Source: Pseudobdellovibrionaceae bacterium (lineage in GTDB: Bacteria > Bdellovibrionota > Bdellovibrionia > Bdellovibrionales > UBA1609). Taken from it: a DNA stretch of 64,000 nucleotides. A program made the position numbers and the translations under genes. The number at the start of each line of letters is the position of its first letter. Position 1 is the stretch's first letter. Of the stretch, positions 1-9,197 are shown in pieces. The notes beneath the pieces were generated by a model. The model ran no database searches, was not told the origin of the DNA, and saw only the letters and a list, made by a program, of their open reading frames with translations. The DNA is taken from assembly GCA_020635075.1 (NCBI GenBank), contig JACKAM010000002.1, forward strand, positions 1 through 64,000, in the 5' to 3' direction.

Positions 1-664
1 CCAGCATTTTCATCGGTTGCCAATGTACCCAGCCGGGATATTTCTCCACCAGTGCTCGACAGCGAACCTCATCCAAGCCCACCAACACCACGGCCACACC
101 CAAAGACTTGAGTTTTTCAATAAGACCTTCAACGAGAGACATCGGCAAGGAGCGAATGGGATTTGAAGCCTCAGAGGCTAACACGGCCACGCCCTTATCT
201 TGAGAGCGAATCTTTTCCACCAACTGAGTGATTTGACTATCGAGCTGGACCTTGGCCATCGACGGACGCCCAATTTCTGCCAATCCAATGGCCTCACCTA
301 CAACCAAGTAGTCTTGGACAATGTGATCCACGGGGCGCTTGTGAACCTGGGTGTTGTAGTAGCTCAAGTACTTGATCCGGCGCACGAGGTTGACATATCT
401 ACCCACCTTTCGCTGTGCCTTGATTTTTTTGATGAGCTTTCGACTGGCGCGAGAAGAATCCAAATCTACAATCAGATCATAAACCTGATGTTGGATATCG
501 CCTTCTCTCACCTCCCTAATACCTGCCTCTCCAGCCAATAACCCGGAAAAAACGGGACGCACCAGTACATCCACCGAACCCCATTTGTCGGCTGCCGCAC
601 GAATCACACCCATGGACGAAACCACGTCACCCATGTTCGCTGTGTGAATAAACAAAACCTTCAC
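1..664 (-). CDS. Glycosyltransferase family 9 (heptosyltransferase-like), partial
   Basis: The reading frame starts at a GTG at 662-664 and runs off the left edge, so the C-terminal part is not visible. The first residues (VKVLFIHTANMGDVVSSMG) match the GT9 N-terminus seen in ADP-heptose:LPS heptosyltransferases, where a beta strand is followed by a Gly-Asp-Val turn. A purine-rich AGAGGT lies about 6 bases before this GTG and decides the start over another in-frame GTG six bases upstream. GT9 enzymes act at the cytoplasmic face of the inner membrane on lipid-A core sugars. The donor and acceptor cannot be read from this fragment. Family assignment is fairly sure, exact activity unknown. Confidence 0.8.
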   Translation of the reverse strand, partial: MKVLFIHTANMGDVVSSMGVIRAAADKWGSVDVLVRPVFSGLLAGEAGIREVREGDIQHQVYDLIVDLDSSRASRKLIKKIKAQRKVGRYVNLVRRIKYLSYYNTQVHKRPVDHIVQDYLVVGEAIGLAEIGRPSMAKVQLDSQITQLVEKIRSQDKGVAVLASEASNPIRSLPMSLVEGLIEKLKSLGVAVVLVGLDEVRCRALVEKYPGWVHWQPMKML

Positions 665-773
665 ATCCACCTCTTGTGAAGGTCGTTCTACCTCAATTTA
701 CCTGGGCAATCTCGAAGAAAATCTTATCCCTTATGTAAGATGCCGCGGAGCACCCACACGAAGATGCTCCTAG

Positions 774-3758
774 CTAGTAGGAGAGACTCTGCAAGGCTGT
801 CATCGACAGAACATCAGGCCAGTATATGAGCTTTCTGATGTTGCCATCCATTTGATCAGTGAGCGACGGCCCTTCGCCCAAAGAAAAGTAGGCAATTCCT
901 GTGAGTGGTGTGTAGGCCGTGCCCGTGTACTTGTCGTATCCATTTATAGCCGCCTGGAACTGATTGGGCTGAAAGGAAATGGCCAACCTCTCGGCACCCA
1001 TACCTTTTGAGGTAGGAGCCAAGGTCTGATCGACAATTGAAGAGGACGATTGGTTCACCAACATGTTGGCACCACCTGAGACTCCACCTTTGACTCGTAA
1101 ATAATCGGCACCACCACCGCTGGACTGATCGATGTTCAAGATGGTCCCCATCTTGGTGGTGTGGTCACCCGGATTGTAGTATTCCAACAAGATCGTTGAG
1201 GTAAAAGGATTCGAGAAGAAAGCAGGCCCCGGCGTGGTCAGGTTATCCGCTACACGCCCCATGGCACTTCCTGATGTGGCCACATAGGATGTCGGATACT
1301 TGCGCTTATTGATTTCCATTTGCGCACCCCACACATAAATGGAACCCAGTGCCGTGGGACTGAAGCTGGTGGCCGAAGTCGCGGGCATAATCCAAGCCGT
1401 CATCGTATTGGTGGTTGTTTTGGTGTGGGTAATCCAAACCCGGAACCAACCATTGGGGAGTTTTTCTACTCCGTGGGGCTTACTGGTGTTGTTGGTCGTC
1501 ACATTGGCCAAATCCACAAAGAGGTCTGAGTTGGAAACTCCAGCCTCTTGCATGGTGATCCCCATAATTGTGGAAGTATTTGCTTTTACGTAGACTGAGA
1601 ACACCAAAGTCGTGCCAGCTGCGTGTCCGGTAAAGTTGTTATAAAAGAGCTTATCGTTGTTTGAGGCATTCTTGTTGGTGTCTTCGATAAGGTAGGCTGT
1701 TGTCGTTCCATCAGGAGCAACAGTTGCATTCGGAGTGATATCCGGATCGTAAGCAAAGTTGAGCCATGCGGCATTATCAAAGGCCGTGCTATAGGCAAAC
1801 TCGTTAGTTGTCACTCCTTCAATCAATAAACCTCTGGGAGCACAAAAGCGTGGCTGAGTCGGATTTAGACAATCGCCTGGGTCATAATCCCATCGCGGCA
1901 CATTGGCCGATGCGGTGACCAAAATGCCATCGGAATCGTAATGGTAGGCTGGTCCACCACGGGTCAGCCCAAAGCCTGGAGGAAAACTACTGAAAAAATC
2001 AAAGTAGGTGCTTGCAGCCACAGGAGTGATGTTGAGATCTACCGTGGCGCCATCGGCGTCAGTAATTCGCGCTATTCCCGGAGCCCCCGTTGGTGTGTAA
2101 ACTCCGGTTACCCCGTTTACCGTACCCCCGCCACTTACCATGGCATAATTCAAGGGCGGTGTGCCTCCCGTAATGGCCCAATTCAAATCAATGGGTGCCG
2201 TAACATCCGTTTTAATATTGGTTTCTAATGCCACTAGCGGCTGGATACCGACGGGGTAATCGCCAAAGTGGCGGGTGGCGGCACTTGAAAAGTAGTGTCT
2301 TCCACCACCATCGTCCCGATATGGACAAACCATCACGCCAGTCGAATTGACCTGGCTGTGATGGAGGTTGTTGATCACCAGACTGTTAGTGCCCGTTGTA
2401 CCCGCGTGGGACATTTCGGCCGCAGCCCGATGACAATCGTAACCCTCGTTCATGCGGTACATCTCAAGATCTGACCAACTGGCCATGCCGCTACGGTAAA
2501 AAACAGCCACTCCATGTATGCCATTAGCACCATCCACAACGCCGGGTAAAAGATCCCAGTTAAGAGTCATCTGCTTGCCCGTCACACTGTATGTCCCACT
2601 TAAATAGCCAGGATGATCCTCGCTTGTCAGCGGAGGAATGATGCGGAAGGGCCCCATAAAGCCACTGTGCGAATTCCTCTCCTGATCGAAGTAGGTCTCT
2701 TCAAAGTGGAGCTTGGTCAAAAACTTGTCGGCTGGGTTGGAGCAAAAGCCGGATTTGTCCTTCCCCCCAGCAATCCGACTGAGCTGAGTGTTGTCCACGG
2801 TGCTACCAAAAAAGTACATAGTGTTGGTGCAGCTTGAGTCCTGACAAATCCTCTCAAGGGCATCTCCAGCCGTGTTACCACCGCTATTATCATGGTCAAT
2901 CACGCGATAAAGAATACTGGCCCAATCAAAGCCCGTGTAACAGGCATAGTGACTGGCCGTCGCGCCAGGACCAAACCACCCCAGGAATACCTCATCGGGA
3001 CCATGATAGTCTCGAGACTCATCTACAATAAAATTGCTGCCATTATGGGTGGCATGGACGTTGTAAGTCTGATCGGGCACAGCGACTTGCATCACCCTAT
3101 CCGAAACCAGAGCTGGCATCGAACTCAATGAGACATCGGCAAATAGAATCTGTCCGCTTGGCTCCATCACGTAGGTCAGCGGCACGTCATCAAGAATATG
3201 AAAGTCAAACCATCCGTTAATGATCTCGGAAAAGTCGACAATCATCTTTGGTTTGCCGGGAGGCTTATAGTAAGCTGCTGCCTTGCCCGTTGGCCCTGAT
3301 GTTGCTGTTGTCAGGTAACGACCTGAAATCTGTCCCTCACGACTTGAGGAGCTCAAAGCAAGGACCTCAACCTCAATTTCCTTATCTCCACTGAGGTCCA
3401 CCAGTTGATCCCCATAATTAAAACTCATGGTCTCTAGTGTGGTGTTTTCATATATCGCCAAGACCTGAACCAAGCGGCCATTGCCCTTGGGAACAAAGAG
3501 CTCAAAAGGCCCTGTGAGTCCAGTACTTCCCGGGCATTCGTGGCAGTGGTGCTCAAAGATGCCCACGATAGGATGCTGAATTCCTTCTCCAGTCACATTG
3601 ACCATCACCCGGGTCAAAATTTGTGTGCTGGTCGCTCCAACCTGTTGGCTTGGGAGATCAACCTGAAATGCCGCGGTATGGGAAGGCACCTTTCGATCAC
3701 AGGCAAGAACTGCCAAACACAAGGAAATTGAACAGGAGATACGAAAAAAGGCGTACAT
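774..3758 (-). CDS. Large secreted lipoprotein with phage-fibre/lectin-like C-terminal domain
   Basis: About 994 residues. The N-terminus (MYAFFRISCSISLCLAVLAC) is a lipoprotein-type signal with a lipobox-like VLAC, so the mature protein is probably anchored by Cys20. ATG 3756-3758 is chosen because GAGGGTGA lies 5 bases before it; an upstream GTG at 3765-3767 lacks this. Around residues 515-580 there is a short Gly/Thr-rich beta domain. Residues about 640-880 resemble the jelly-roll modules common in phage tail fibres and adhesins: NEFAYSTAFDNAAW, GWFRVWITHT, IYVWGAQMEI and YPTSYVATSGSA. The last ~100 residues look like a LamG-type fold. Function is unknown; carbohydrate or surface binding is inference. 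Confidence 0.75.
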   Translation of the reverse strand: MYAFFRISCSISLCLAVLACDRKVPSHTAAFQVDLPSQQVGATSTQILTRVMVNVTGEGIQHPIVGIFEHHCHECPGSTGLTGPFELFVPKGNGRLVQVLAIYENTTLETMSFNYGDQLVDLSGDKEIEVEVLALSSSSREGQISGRYLTTATSGPTGKAAAYYKPPGKPKMIVDFSEIINGWFDFHILDDVPLTYVMEPSGQILFADVSLSSMPALVSDRVMQVAVPDQTYNVHATHNGSNFIVDESRDYHGPDEVFLGWFGPGATASHYACYTGFDWASILYRVIDHDNSGGNTAGDALERICQDSSCTNTMYFFGSTVDNTQLSRIAGGKDKSGFCSNPADKFLTKLHFEETYFDQERNSHSGFMGPFRIIPPLTSEDHPGYLSGTYSVTGKQMTLNWDLLPGVVDGANGIHGVAVFYRSGMASWSDLEMYRMNEGYDCHRAAAEMSHAGTTGTNSLVINNLHHSQVNSTGVMVCPYRDDGGGRHYFSSAATRHFGDYPVGIQPLVALETNIKTDVTAPIDLNWAITGGTPPLNYAMVSGGGTVNGVTGVYTPTGAPGIARITDADGATVDLNITPVAASTYFDFFSSFPPGFGLTRGGPAYHYDSDGILVTASANVPRWDYDPGDCLNPTQPRFCAPRGLLIEGVTTNEFAYSTAFDNAAWLNFAYDPDITPNATVAPDGTTTAYLIEDTNKNASNNDKLFYNNFTGHAAGTTLVFSVYVKANTSTIMGITMQEAGVSNSDLFVDLANVTTNNTSKPHGVEKLPNGWFRVWITHTKTTTNTMTAWIMPATSATSFSPTALGSIYVWGAQMEINKRKYPTSYVATSGSAMGRVADNLTTPGPAFFSNPFTSTILLEYYNPGDHTTKMGTILNIDQSSGGGADYLRVKGGVSGGANMLVNQSSSSIVDQTLAPTSKGMGAERLAISFQPNQFQAAINGYDKYTGTAYTPLTGIAYFSLGEGPSLTDQMDGNIRKLIYWPDVLSMTALQSLSY

Positions 3759-4029
3759 CGAAATCACCCTCGGAACTGGAGTTGACGTTCATACGGTATA
3801 GACTCTTTTCGGCCCCTCGACCCATGTCCTGAACGATTTGGCCCTCCCAATCTGAGAATAATGGTCGTTCTTCGTGTGGCGGAATGTGTCGATTGCTCAT
3901 GGCTACTACCATTCTCGAATCGAGCCAAGGGAGCGACAGGAGCTGTTGACTCAGCCCCATATCAAACTGAGAATAGGCCTCTGGAAGCATGATCATGATA
4001 ATGATATCGGCAACCTGAAAGGACAGGCC

Positions 4030-4554
4030 ATGGGATTACTTCTCAAACAGATCTTTCAATTTATCAAACTGCTTAACTCTGAAAATGGCACCAACCAAAT
4101 TGCCGCAGGCATCGCAGCTGGATTTGTATTGGGCATGACCCCGGCCCTATCACTGCAGACGATTTTAGTCTTCGTCTGCATTTTCTTTTTCCGCATTCAG
4201 GCGGGAGCGGCCATGGTGAGCGCTGGATTTTTTGCCTTTGCGGCCTTCCTTTTGGACCCGGTTTTTGATCAAGTTGGGCGGGTCATTCTGGAAATCGGCG
4301 GTCTCCAGGGACTATTCACCACTCTTTACAATATGCCAATTATTCCTTTTACCCGTTTTAATAATACAATCGTTATGGGATCGGGAGTGGTCTCGATCAC
4401 TCTTGCCCCTGTCATTTTTGTATTAGCCCGAATCCTGGTGGCCAAATACAGGGAGACGGTTCTCGAACGCTTTAAACAAACCAAAATCTGGAAGGCTGTT
4501 AAGGCCACTTCATTTTACAAGTGGTACTACAAGTATGATGAACTTTACAGGTAA
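4030..4554 (+). CDS. TIGR03546-like DUF2062 membrane protein
   Basis: 174 residues, starting MGLLLKQIFQFIKLL at an ATG preceded by AAAGGA at 6 bases; longer in-frame starts upstream have no comparable site. Several hydrophobic segments, including GIAAGFVLGMTPALSLQTI and the glycine/phenylalanine-rich stretch after it, match the DUF2062 fold. The family is uncharacterised. As I recall, TIGR03546 members are usually encoded beside TIGR03545 members, and exactly that neighbour follows 59 bases downstream. The protein is expected in the inner membrane with a basic C-terminal tail in the cytoplasm. Confidence 0.8.
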   Translation: MGLLLKQIFQFIKLLNSENGTNQIAAGIAAGFVLGMTPALSLQTILVFVCIFFFRIQAGAAMVSAGFFAFAAFLLDPVFDQVGRVILEIGGLQGLFTTLYNMPIIPFTRFNNTIVMGSGVVSITLAPVIFVLARILVAKYRETVLERFKQTKIWKAVKATSFYKWYYKYDELYR

Positions 4555-4613
4555 CTGAGCCTTCACTGACGACTCTAAAATTTCTGCAACCTGAATAATT
4601 AAGCGAGAACTTC

Positions 4614-6566
4614 ATGACGAACGAAATATCAGAAACAACAAAGAAGCCCAAGAAAAAAGGACCCATTCGCTTTGAGGCAATCATTCCCGTTGTCATTGTC
4701 TGCGCATTGACAGGTCTTTACTTTTCATTCTTGTTTGATTCCAATCTGCGCCACCTCATTGAGTTTGGAGCCACCTATGTCCATGGTGCCGAAGTCAATG
4801 TGGGCAGTGTACGCACCAGTGTTTTAGGTGGTTCATTTAGCCTTAAGGGCTTACAAGTGACCGACAAGGAAGATCCAAACAGAAATCTCGTTCAGATTGG
4901 TGAAATCCGGTTTGGCCTCTTGTGGGATGCTCTTTTGAGAGCCAAATTCGTAGTCGATGAGGCCACAATTGATAATATCCAGGCCTATTCTCCGAGAAAG
5001 CGCCCGGGACGGATCATTCCCAAAACTGAATCTGCTGGCAAAAGCCAGGCGTTGGCAAAACTGGAATCCGGTGTTCTGGATCAGACCAAAGAGGATTATG
5101 AAGGCAACGTTCTAGGAGATTTGGCCCACATTGTTGAAGGTGCTGACCCTAAAGACCAAGCTCAAAGTGTTGAAGATGAGCTCAAAGCCAGCATTCGCAT
5201 GAAAGAGCTTGAAACCACACTTAAAGAAAAGCAGAAGGCCTGGGACGAACGGTTGAAGTCCCTGCCGAAGAGCGAAGAGTTGAAGGATTTTGAGCGTCGC
5301 CTCAAGGCCGTTAAGGTCGATACCAGCGATCCGAAGAAATTTGCAGCATCATTAAAGGAAATCAAAGCTCTCAAGGAAGAGGCTGACCAGAAAATCAAAT
5401 TGGTCAAAGATACCAGCAGCAATCTTGATAGTGACCTCAAGATGATGGACCAATCCTTTAAGGAGTTGGACGATCTCGTAAAGCAAGACATTAAAGACTT
5501 GGAGAATCGATTCAAAATTCCAAACATGGACATGGGGGACTTCTCAAAGAAGTTGTTTGGTAAGATGTTTGCCGACAAGTTAGTCACCCTCAACAAGTAT
5601 ATGGCCATTGGCCGAGAATACATGCCTCCTAAGAAGACGGCTGAAGAAAAAGCCGCTCAGGAATCAGAAAAGCTCGTACCCACTCCCCGCGGTACCGGCA
5701 AAAACTACAAGTTCCCGGTGACAAAAGGCTATCCTCTGTTTTGGCTTAAGAAAGGGAGAATTAGCTCTGAGCCAGGCCAAAGCGAATACAGCGGCAAGAT
5801 CGAAGGTGAGATTCGCGATGTCACCTCCAACCCGGTGCAACTGGGCCGACCGACGGTGGCCACGGTCAAGGGGGACTTTCCCAAACAGCAGATCTATGGA
5901 TTTGATGCCCTCATCACTTTGGATCATACCACCGAAAACCCCAAAGATGAGATTCGGGCGACGGTGGGTTCTTTCCCTGTCGGTGTCCAGAAGATTTCGG
6001 ATTCAAATGACGTCAAGTTTCTGATCAACAAATCTCAGGGCCATAGCAAAATCACCGCCATCATGGAGAAAGAGCAGATGAAGGTATGGGTCAATAATTC
6101 ATTTAAGGAAATGGATTACGACATCGATGCCAAGTCGGGAACGGTTAAAGAAATTCTCACTAATGTTATGGCCGGAATTCCTGAAATCACTGTCGATGCC
6201 AAAGCTTCAGGAACATGGAGCAAACTAAACATGAGCCTGCGCTCCAATCTAGGAGAGGAACTCTCCAAAGGATTCAAGAAGCAAATTCAGGCCAAGATTG
6301 ATGCCGCCCGCGCCAAGCTCAAGGCCATGGTCGATGAAAAGATCGGTGCCGAAAGAGCTAAACTCACCGCGGAGTTCGACAAGATCAAAGGCAAAATCAA
6401 CAAGGACGTGGATCGCGCCAAAGGCCAAGTTGACGGAGCCAAGAAGCAAGCTGAAGATCAGCTTGCAGGCAGCAAAAAATCGGCTGAGGACGGTCAAAAG
6501 AAGAAGGTTGAAAAGGAAGGCAAAAAGCTTCTTAAAGACCTGAAAAAGAAACTTAAATTCAAATAG
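4614..6566 (+). CDS. TIGR03545-like envelope protein
   Basis: 650 residues. A Lys-rich start (about 1-19) is followed by one membrane segment at about 21-41, so most of the protein lies outside the cytoplasm. Residues about 60-115 resemble the N-terminal repeat of AsmA-like proteins (VNVGSVRTSVLGGSFSLKG, then TDKEDPNRNLVQIGEIRFG). Residues 170-320 are strongly charged and probably helical. A beta-rich region follows, and the last ~110 residues are an Ala/Lys/Glu-rich coiled coil ending in poly-lysine. The family is uncharacterised but co-occurs with TIGR03546, here directly upstream. A role in envelope lipid or protein transport is only suggested by the AsmA-like features. Confidence 0.75.
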   Translation: MTNEISETTKKPKKKGPIRFEAIIPVVIVCALTGLYFSFLFDSNLRHLIEFGATYVHGAEVNVGSVRTSVLGGSFSLKGLQVTDKEDPNRNLVQIGEIRFGLLWDALLRAKFVVDEATIDNIQAYSPRKRPGRIIPKTESAGKSQALAKLESGVLDQTKEDYEGNVLGDLAHIVEGADPKDQAQSVEDELKASIRMKELETTLKEKQKAWDERLKSLPKSEELKDFERRLKAVKVDTSDPKKFAASLKEIKALKEEADQKIKLVKDTSSNLDSDLKMMDQSFKELDDLVKQDIKDLENRFKIPNMDMGDFSKKLFGKMFADKLVTLNKYMAIGREYMPPKKTAEEKAAQESEKLVPTPRGTGKNYKFPVTKGYPLFWLKKGRISSEPGQSEYSGKIEGEIRDVTSNPVQLGRPTVATVKGDFPKQQIYGFDALITLDHTTENPKDEIRATVGSFPVGVQKISDSNDVKFLINKSQGHSKITAIMEKEQMKVWVNNSFKEMDYDIDAKSGTVKEILTNVMAGIPEITVDAKASGTWSKLNMSLRSNLGEELSKGFKKQIQAKIDAARAKLKAMVDEKIGAERAKLTAEFDKIKGKINKDVDRAKGQVDGAKKQAEDQLAGSKKSAEDGQKKKVEKEGKKLLKDLKKKLKFK

Positions 6567-6578
6567 TAGGGATGAGAA

Positions 6579-7106
6579 ATGAAGATTCACATTCGTGAGG
6601 TCGATCGCAACAACCCGAACGAAGTGGATCTTATTGTTGGCCGCTGTATGGAAACAGTGCTGGAGACCGTCCCTGAGTTTAACAATGACCCTATGATGGC
6701 CCGGGATGCCCTTCCTAATTTCACATTCGAGGAAATGAAATCCATGATTTTGGGCGCCACCCATGATCCTCATCACAAGATAATCGTCGCGAGTGCCATG
6801 GATGGGGAAATGATGGGACATTCAATTTTCTCCATCAAAAAAGACAGTGATGGATTCACATACGGAAGCTTTTTCAGTCGCTATATTGCCCCTGAGCACC
6901 GTCGCATGGGTTTGGCTTCGAGGCTGCTAGAGGAAGCAGAAGGGTGGATGAAGGAAATGGGGGCCCAGTACTCCCAAGCTCAAACCCACGTCAAAAACTA
7001 CAAGCTGCAAAACCTGTTTAGAAAATTTGGCTATAAGGTGACAGGTCCCAAAATGGCTAAATGGCCCTACTATGAACTCAAGAAAGACCTTTTAGGTTCT
7101 GACTAA
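6579..7106 (+). CDS. GNAT-family N-acetyltransferase
   Basis: 175 residues with the GNAT acetyl-CoA loop at about 104-125: SRYIAPEHRRMGLASRLLEEA, in which R-R-M-G-L-A corresponds to the Q/R-x-x-G-x-A motif. The central strand with Gly-His-Ser (GEMMGHSIF) precedes it and a C-terminal YELKKD strand closes the fold. The acceptor is unknown. The gene starts 12 bases after the TIGR03545 gene with GGGATGAGAA before the ATG, so the three genes probably form one transcript. Its stop overlaps the stop of the convergent SLBB gene (taa at 7104-7106 against tag at 7103-7105). Confidence 0.85.
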   Translation: MKIHIREVDRNNPNEVDLIVGRCMETVLETVPEFNNDPMMARDALPNFTFEEMKSMILGATHDPHHKIIVASAMDGEMMGHSIFSIKKDSDGFTYGSFFSRYIAPEHRRMGLASRLLEEAEGWMKEMGAQYSQAQTHVKNYKLQNLFRKFGYKVTGPKMAKWPYYELKKDLLGSD

Positions 7107-7621
7107 TCGTTGCGGCGATTGACGTCCTGAATGATGGCCACAGAAAGTCCAATAGACACAATTCCCGAAATCAAGCTGACCCAGGTTAACGAACGTTCCA
7201 CTGAGATCTTAAGTGGGATGTGGACCACATCCTCACTCTGTACCGGAGGAATGGTGGCCGTACCAATAAGAATCTTCTCCATGTCTACCATCATCACAGA
7301 GTAGCCCTTGTCATCTCGCCTTCTGACAGAGACCTCGCCCAGGTCAGCCTTCTCCATGGCACCCCCGGCGTAGGCAATCAGCTGAGCCAGGTCAGTTCCC
7401 ATCGGTACATGGTAAACACCCGGCTTATTGACGCCACTGACTAAATGAACCGAGATGAGAGGTTTACCTAACTCTCGGCCAACAAAAAACTCACTGGCTA
7501 CTGCCGAAACCGTCGGCGGCGCTGCCATGGGGTTTACCACCTGAGCCACTGCTCCTGGGAGCTGGGCGAAGACAAAGAGAATTGAAAGACCTATTTGCGA
7601 AACACGTCTTGTTGCTTTCAT
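7103..7621 (-). CDS. Mini SLBB-domain polysaccharide export protein
   Basis: 172 residues: signal peptide ending near GAVAQ (residue 27), then one SLBB domain at about 54-130 (ISVHLVSGVNKPGVYHVPMG, AYAGG, SEDVVHIP), and a membrane segment near the C-terminus (about 147-166). It lacks the N-terminal Poly_export domain and the repeated SLBB domains of full Wza-type outer-membrane translocons. It overlaps the preceding WecA-like gene by 4 bases (ATGA at 7618-7621), so the two are translationally coupled. A role as an inner-membrane-anchored periplasmic export accessory is inferred from the domain and the locus. Confidence 0.8.
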   Translation of the reverse strand: MKATRRVSQIGLSILFVFAQLPGAVAQVVNPMAAPPTVSAVASEFFVGRELGKPLISVHLVSGVNKPGVYHVPMGTDLAQLIAYAGGAMEKADLGEVSVRRRDDKGYSVMMVDMEKILIGTATIPPVQSEDVVHIPLKISVERSLTWVSLISGIVSIGLSVAIIQDVNRRND

Positions 7622-9105
7622 GAGTCAGTCCCTGTTGAATCAAGTTGCTGAGTGTTCTCTGTGGCTTTCTGCGAACCTACTTCAAATCCAAATTTTTTCA
7701 TAAACTGCTGTCCGCGCTGATCATCTGAATAGAAGGAGACTCCCCACGGGTCGCCGTTATCGTTCTTCTGTACCCGGTGACTAGCCACGAGTTGATAGAA
7801 ATCAGCAATAATTGCGTCCCGAACTGAGATGGACTTCGACTTGGGGCTTTCGACGACAATGATGGAATAGGCTCCAATCATCTTGAGTTGGCCATTGGGG
7901 TGGTGACACTTGATGAATTCAGAGAAGTCTTGAATGAACTCCTGAACGCGAACAATACCCCGCTGTTGAAGTTCCTTGTAGTAAGGCATCAGATCGTAGA
8001 CCACCGAGCGGAAACTCTCAGCATCCAGGATGACGTTGTTCTTGATCGGCAGATTCTGGGCAATCAAAGTCTGACTGTAAGACGAAACCTGGCGGGCCTG
8101 TTTGTACTCCATCAGGTATACGGAGCCAAGGACCACAAGTAAACCTGTCATGGATAGAGCAATGACCCCCAAGACCATCAACGGCTCGTCGAGGTGACGG
8201 AGAATCAATGCGGTTAACCCGCAATAGGCCGTCGCGATAAAAAGAACTGCTAAGGCTTGTGGTACCTTAAACCCCAGCTTCATAAGTTTGTGATGGACAT
8301 GGTCGTGATCACCCTTCATTAGAGACGTGCGACTGCGAATCCTTCTGGCTATTGACAACAGAGCGTCCATTTCCGGTAAGGCCAAAAGAAACAATGGCAC
8401 CAAAAGGAAATGCCAGGCAGGGGTCACAAGAGGAATAGGCAGTGTCGCCCCCATTGCGGCCAGAAAAAATCCCAAAAAAGTGGAGCCACTGTCTCCAAGA
8501 TAGATGCGAGCCGGAGGCCAGTTGAAAAACAGGAATCCCATGCAACCACCCATCACAGCAAGTGAGCTCAATCCGGGACCTGATAGGCCAAACAGCAGAA
8601 CAAAAAAACCACAGACGATCATGGAAAACCCGGCGGCCTCACTATCCATTCCATCGATCATGTTAAGGGCGTTAATAATCCCTAGCATCCAAAAGGCCGA
8701 GATTCCAATTGCCAAGGGTTCCCATACCCCTAGCTTGCTGAGAAGCAGGGACTCAGAGGGAATCACATAAAACCAAAGGGCGACAGCCAAAAGCTGTCCC
8801 GCCAACTTCTGCTTGGCTTTCAACTCACGGACATCGTCCACAGCTCCAGTTAATATCAAGGGTAAGCCTGCAAGAAGAACGATCTTGAGGTCACTCAAAT
8901 GAAAGACGTAACCGGCCATTCCCACAGCGAGGTAAGAGGGAACTCCACCCAACAGAGGAACTCTGCGCCGCTTTTTGCGGCGGAAGTCCACACCCGATAG
9001 CCAACCTCGGGACTTGGCCACATGAATAGTGACAAAGTTCAGAGCCAACGAGGCTAAGGTCGAGACCATTAATATAGAAAATGCCTGGTGCATTCCGGAT
9101 TCCAT
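7618..9105 (-). CDS. WecA/MraY-type undecaprenyl-phosphate sugar-1-phosphate transferase
   Basis: 495 residues. It transfers a sugar-1-phosphate (often GlcNAc-1-P) from UDP-sugar to undecaprenyl phosphate, starting a lipid-linked glycan. Family hallmarks are visible: the Asp pair at D90-D91 (GAVDDVRELK), the NALNMIDGMD loop at 145-154, YLGDSGSTFLGF at 202-213, and the His loop GDHDHVHHK at 265-273. About ten hydrophobic segments fill residues 8-350. Unusually, a soluble tail of about 145 residues follows the last membrane segment. ATG 9103-9105 is used because AAGGA stands 4 bases before it; extending upstream would overlap the divergent glycosyltransferase gene. Confidence 0.88.
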   Translation of the reverse strand: MESGMHQAFSILMVSTLASLALNFVTIHVAKSRGWLSGVDFRRKKRRRVPLLGGVPSYLAVGMAGYVFHLSDLKIVLLAGLPLILTGAVDDVRELKAKQKLAGQLLAVALWFYVIPSESLLLSKLGVWEPLAIGISAFWMLGIINALNMIDGMDSEAAGFSMIVCGFFVLLFGLSGPGLSSLAVMGGCMGFLFFNWPPARIYLGDSGSTFLGFFLAAMGATLPIPLVTPAWHFLLVPLFLLALPEMDALLSIARRIRSRTSLMKGDHDHVHHKLMKLGFKVPQALAVLFIATAYCGLTALILRHLDEPLMVLGVIALSMTGLLVVLGSVYLMEYKQARQVSSYSQTLIAQNLPIKNNVILDAESFRSVVYDLMPYYKELQQRGIVRVQEFIQDFSEFIKCHHPNGQLKMIGAYSIIVVESPKSKSISVRDAIIADFYQLVASHRVQKNDNGDPWGVSFYSDDQRGQQFMKKFGFEVGSQKATENTQQLDSTGTDS

Positions 9106-9197
9106 CAGTTCCTTATCGAATGATTCCCCCCCTGAGTGAAGTCGAGGAACTATATTATGAATGTGCGAATGGTCAAAACGAGCTACCATAATTGGTG

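Noticed and set aside
3697..3996. A 99-residue minus-strand reading frame upstream of the large lipoprotein
   Set aside because: It overlaps the lipoprotein start in another frame, has no ribosome site or family resemblance, and reads through a likely regulatory gap.
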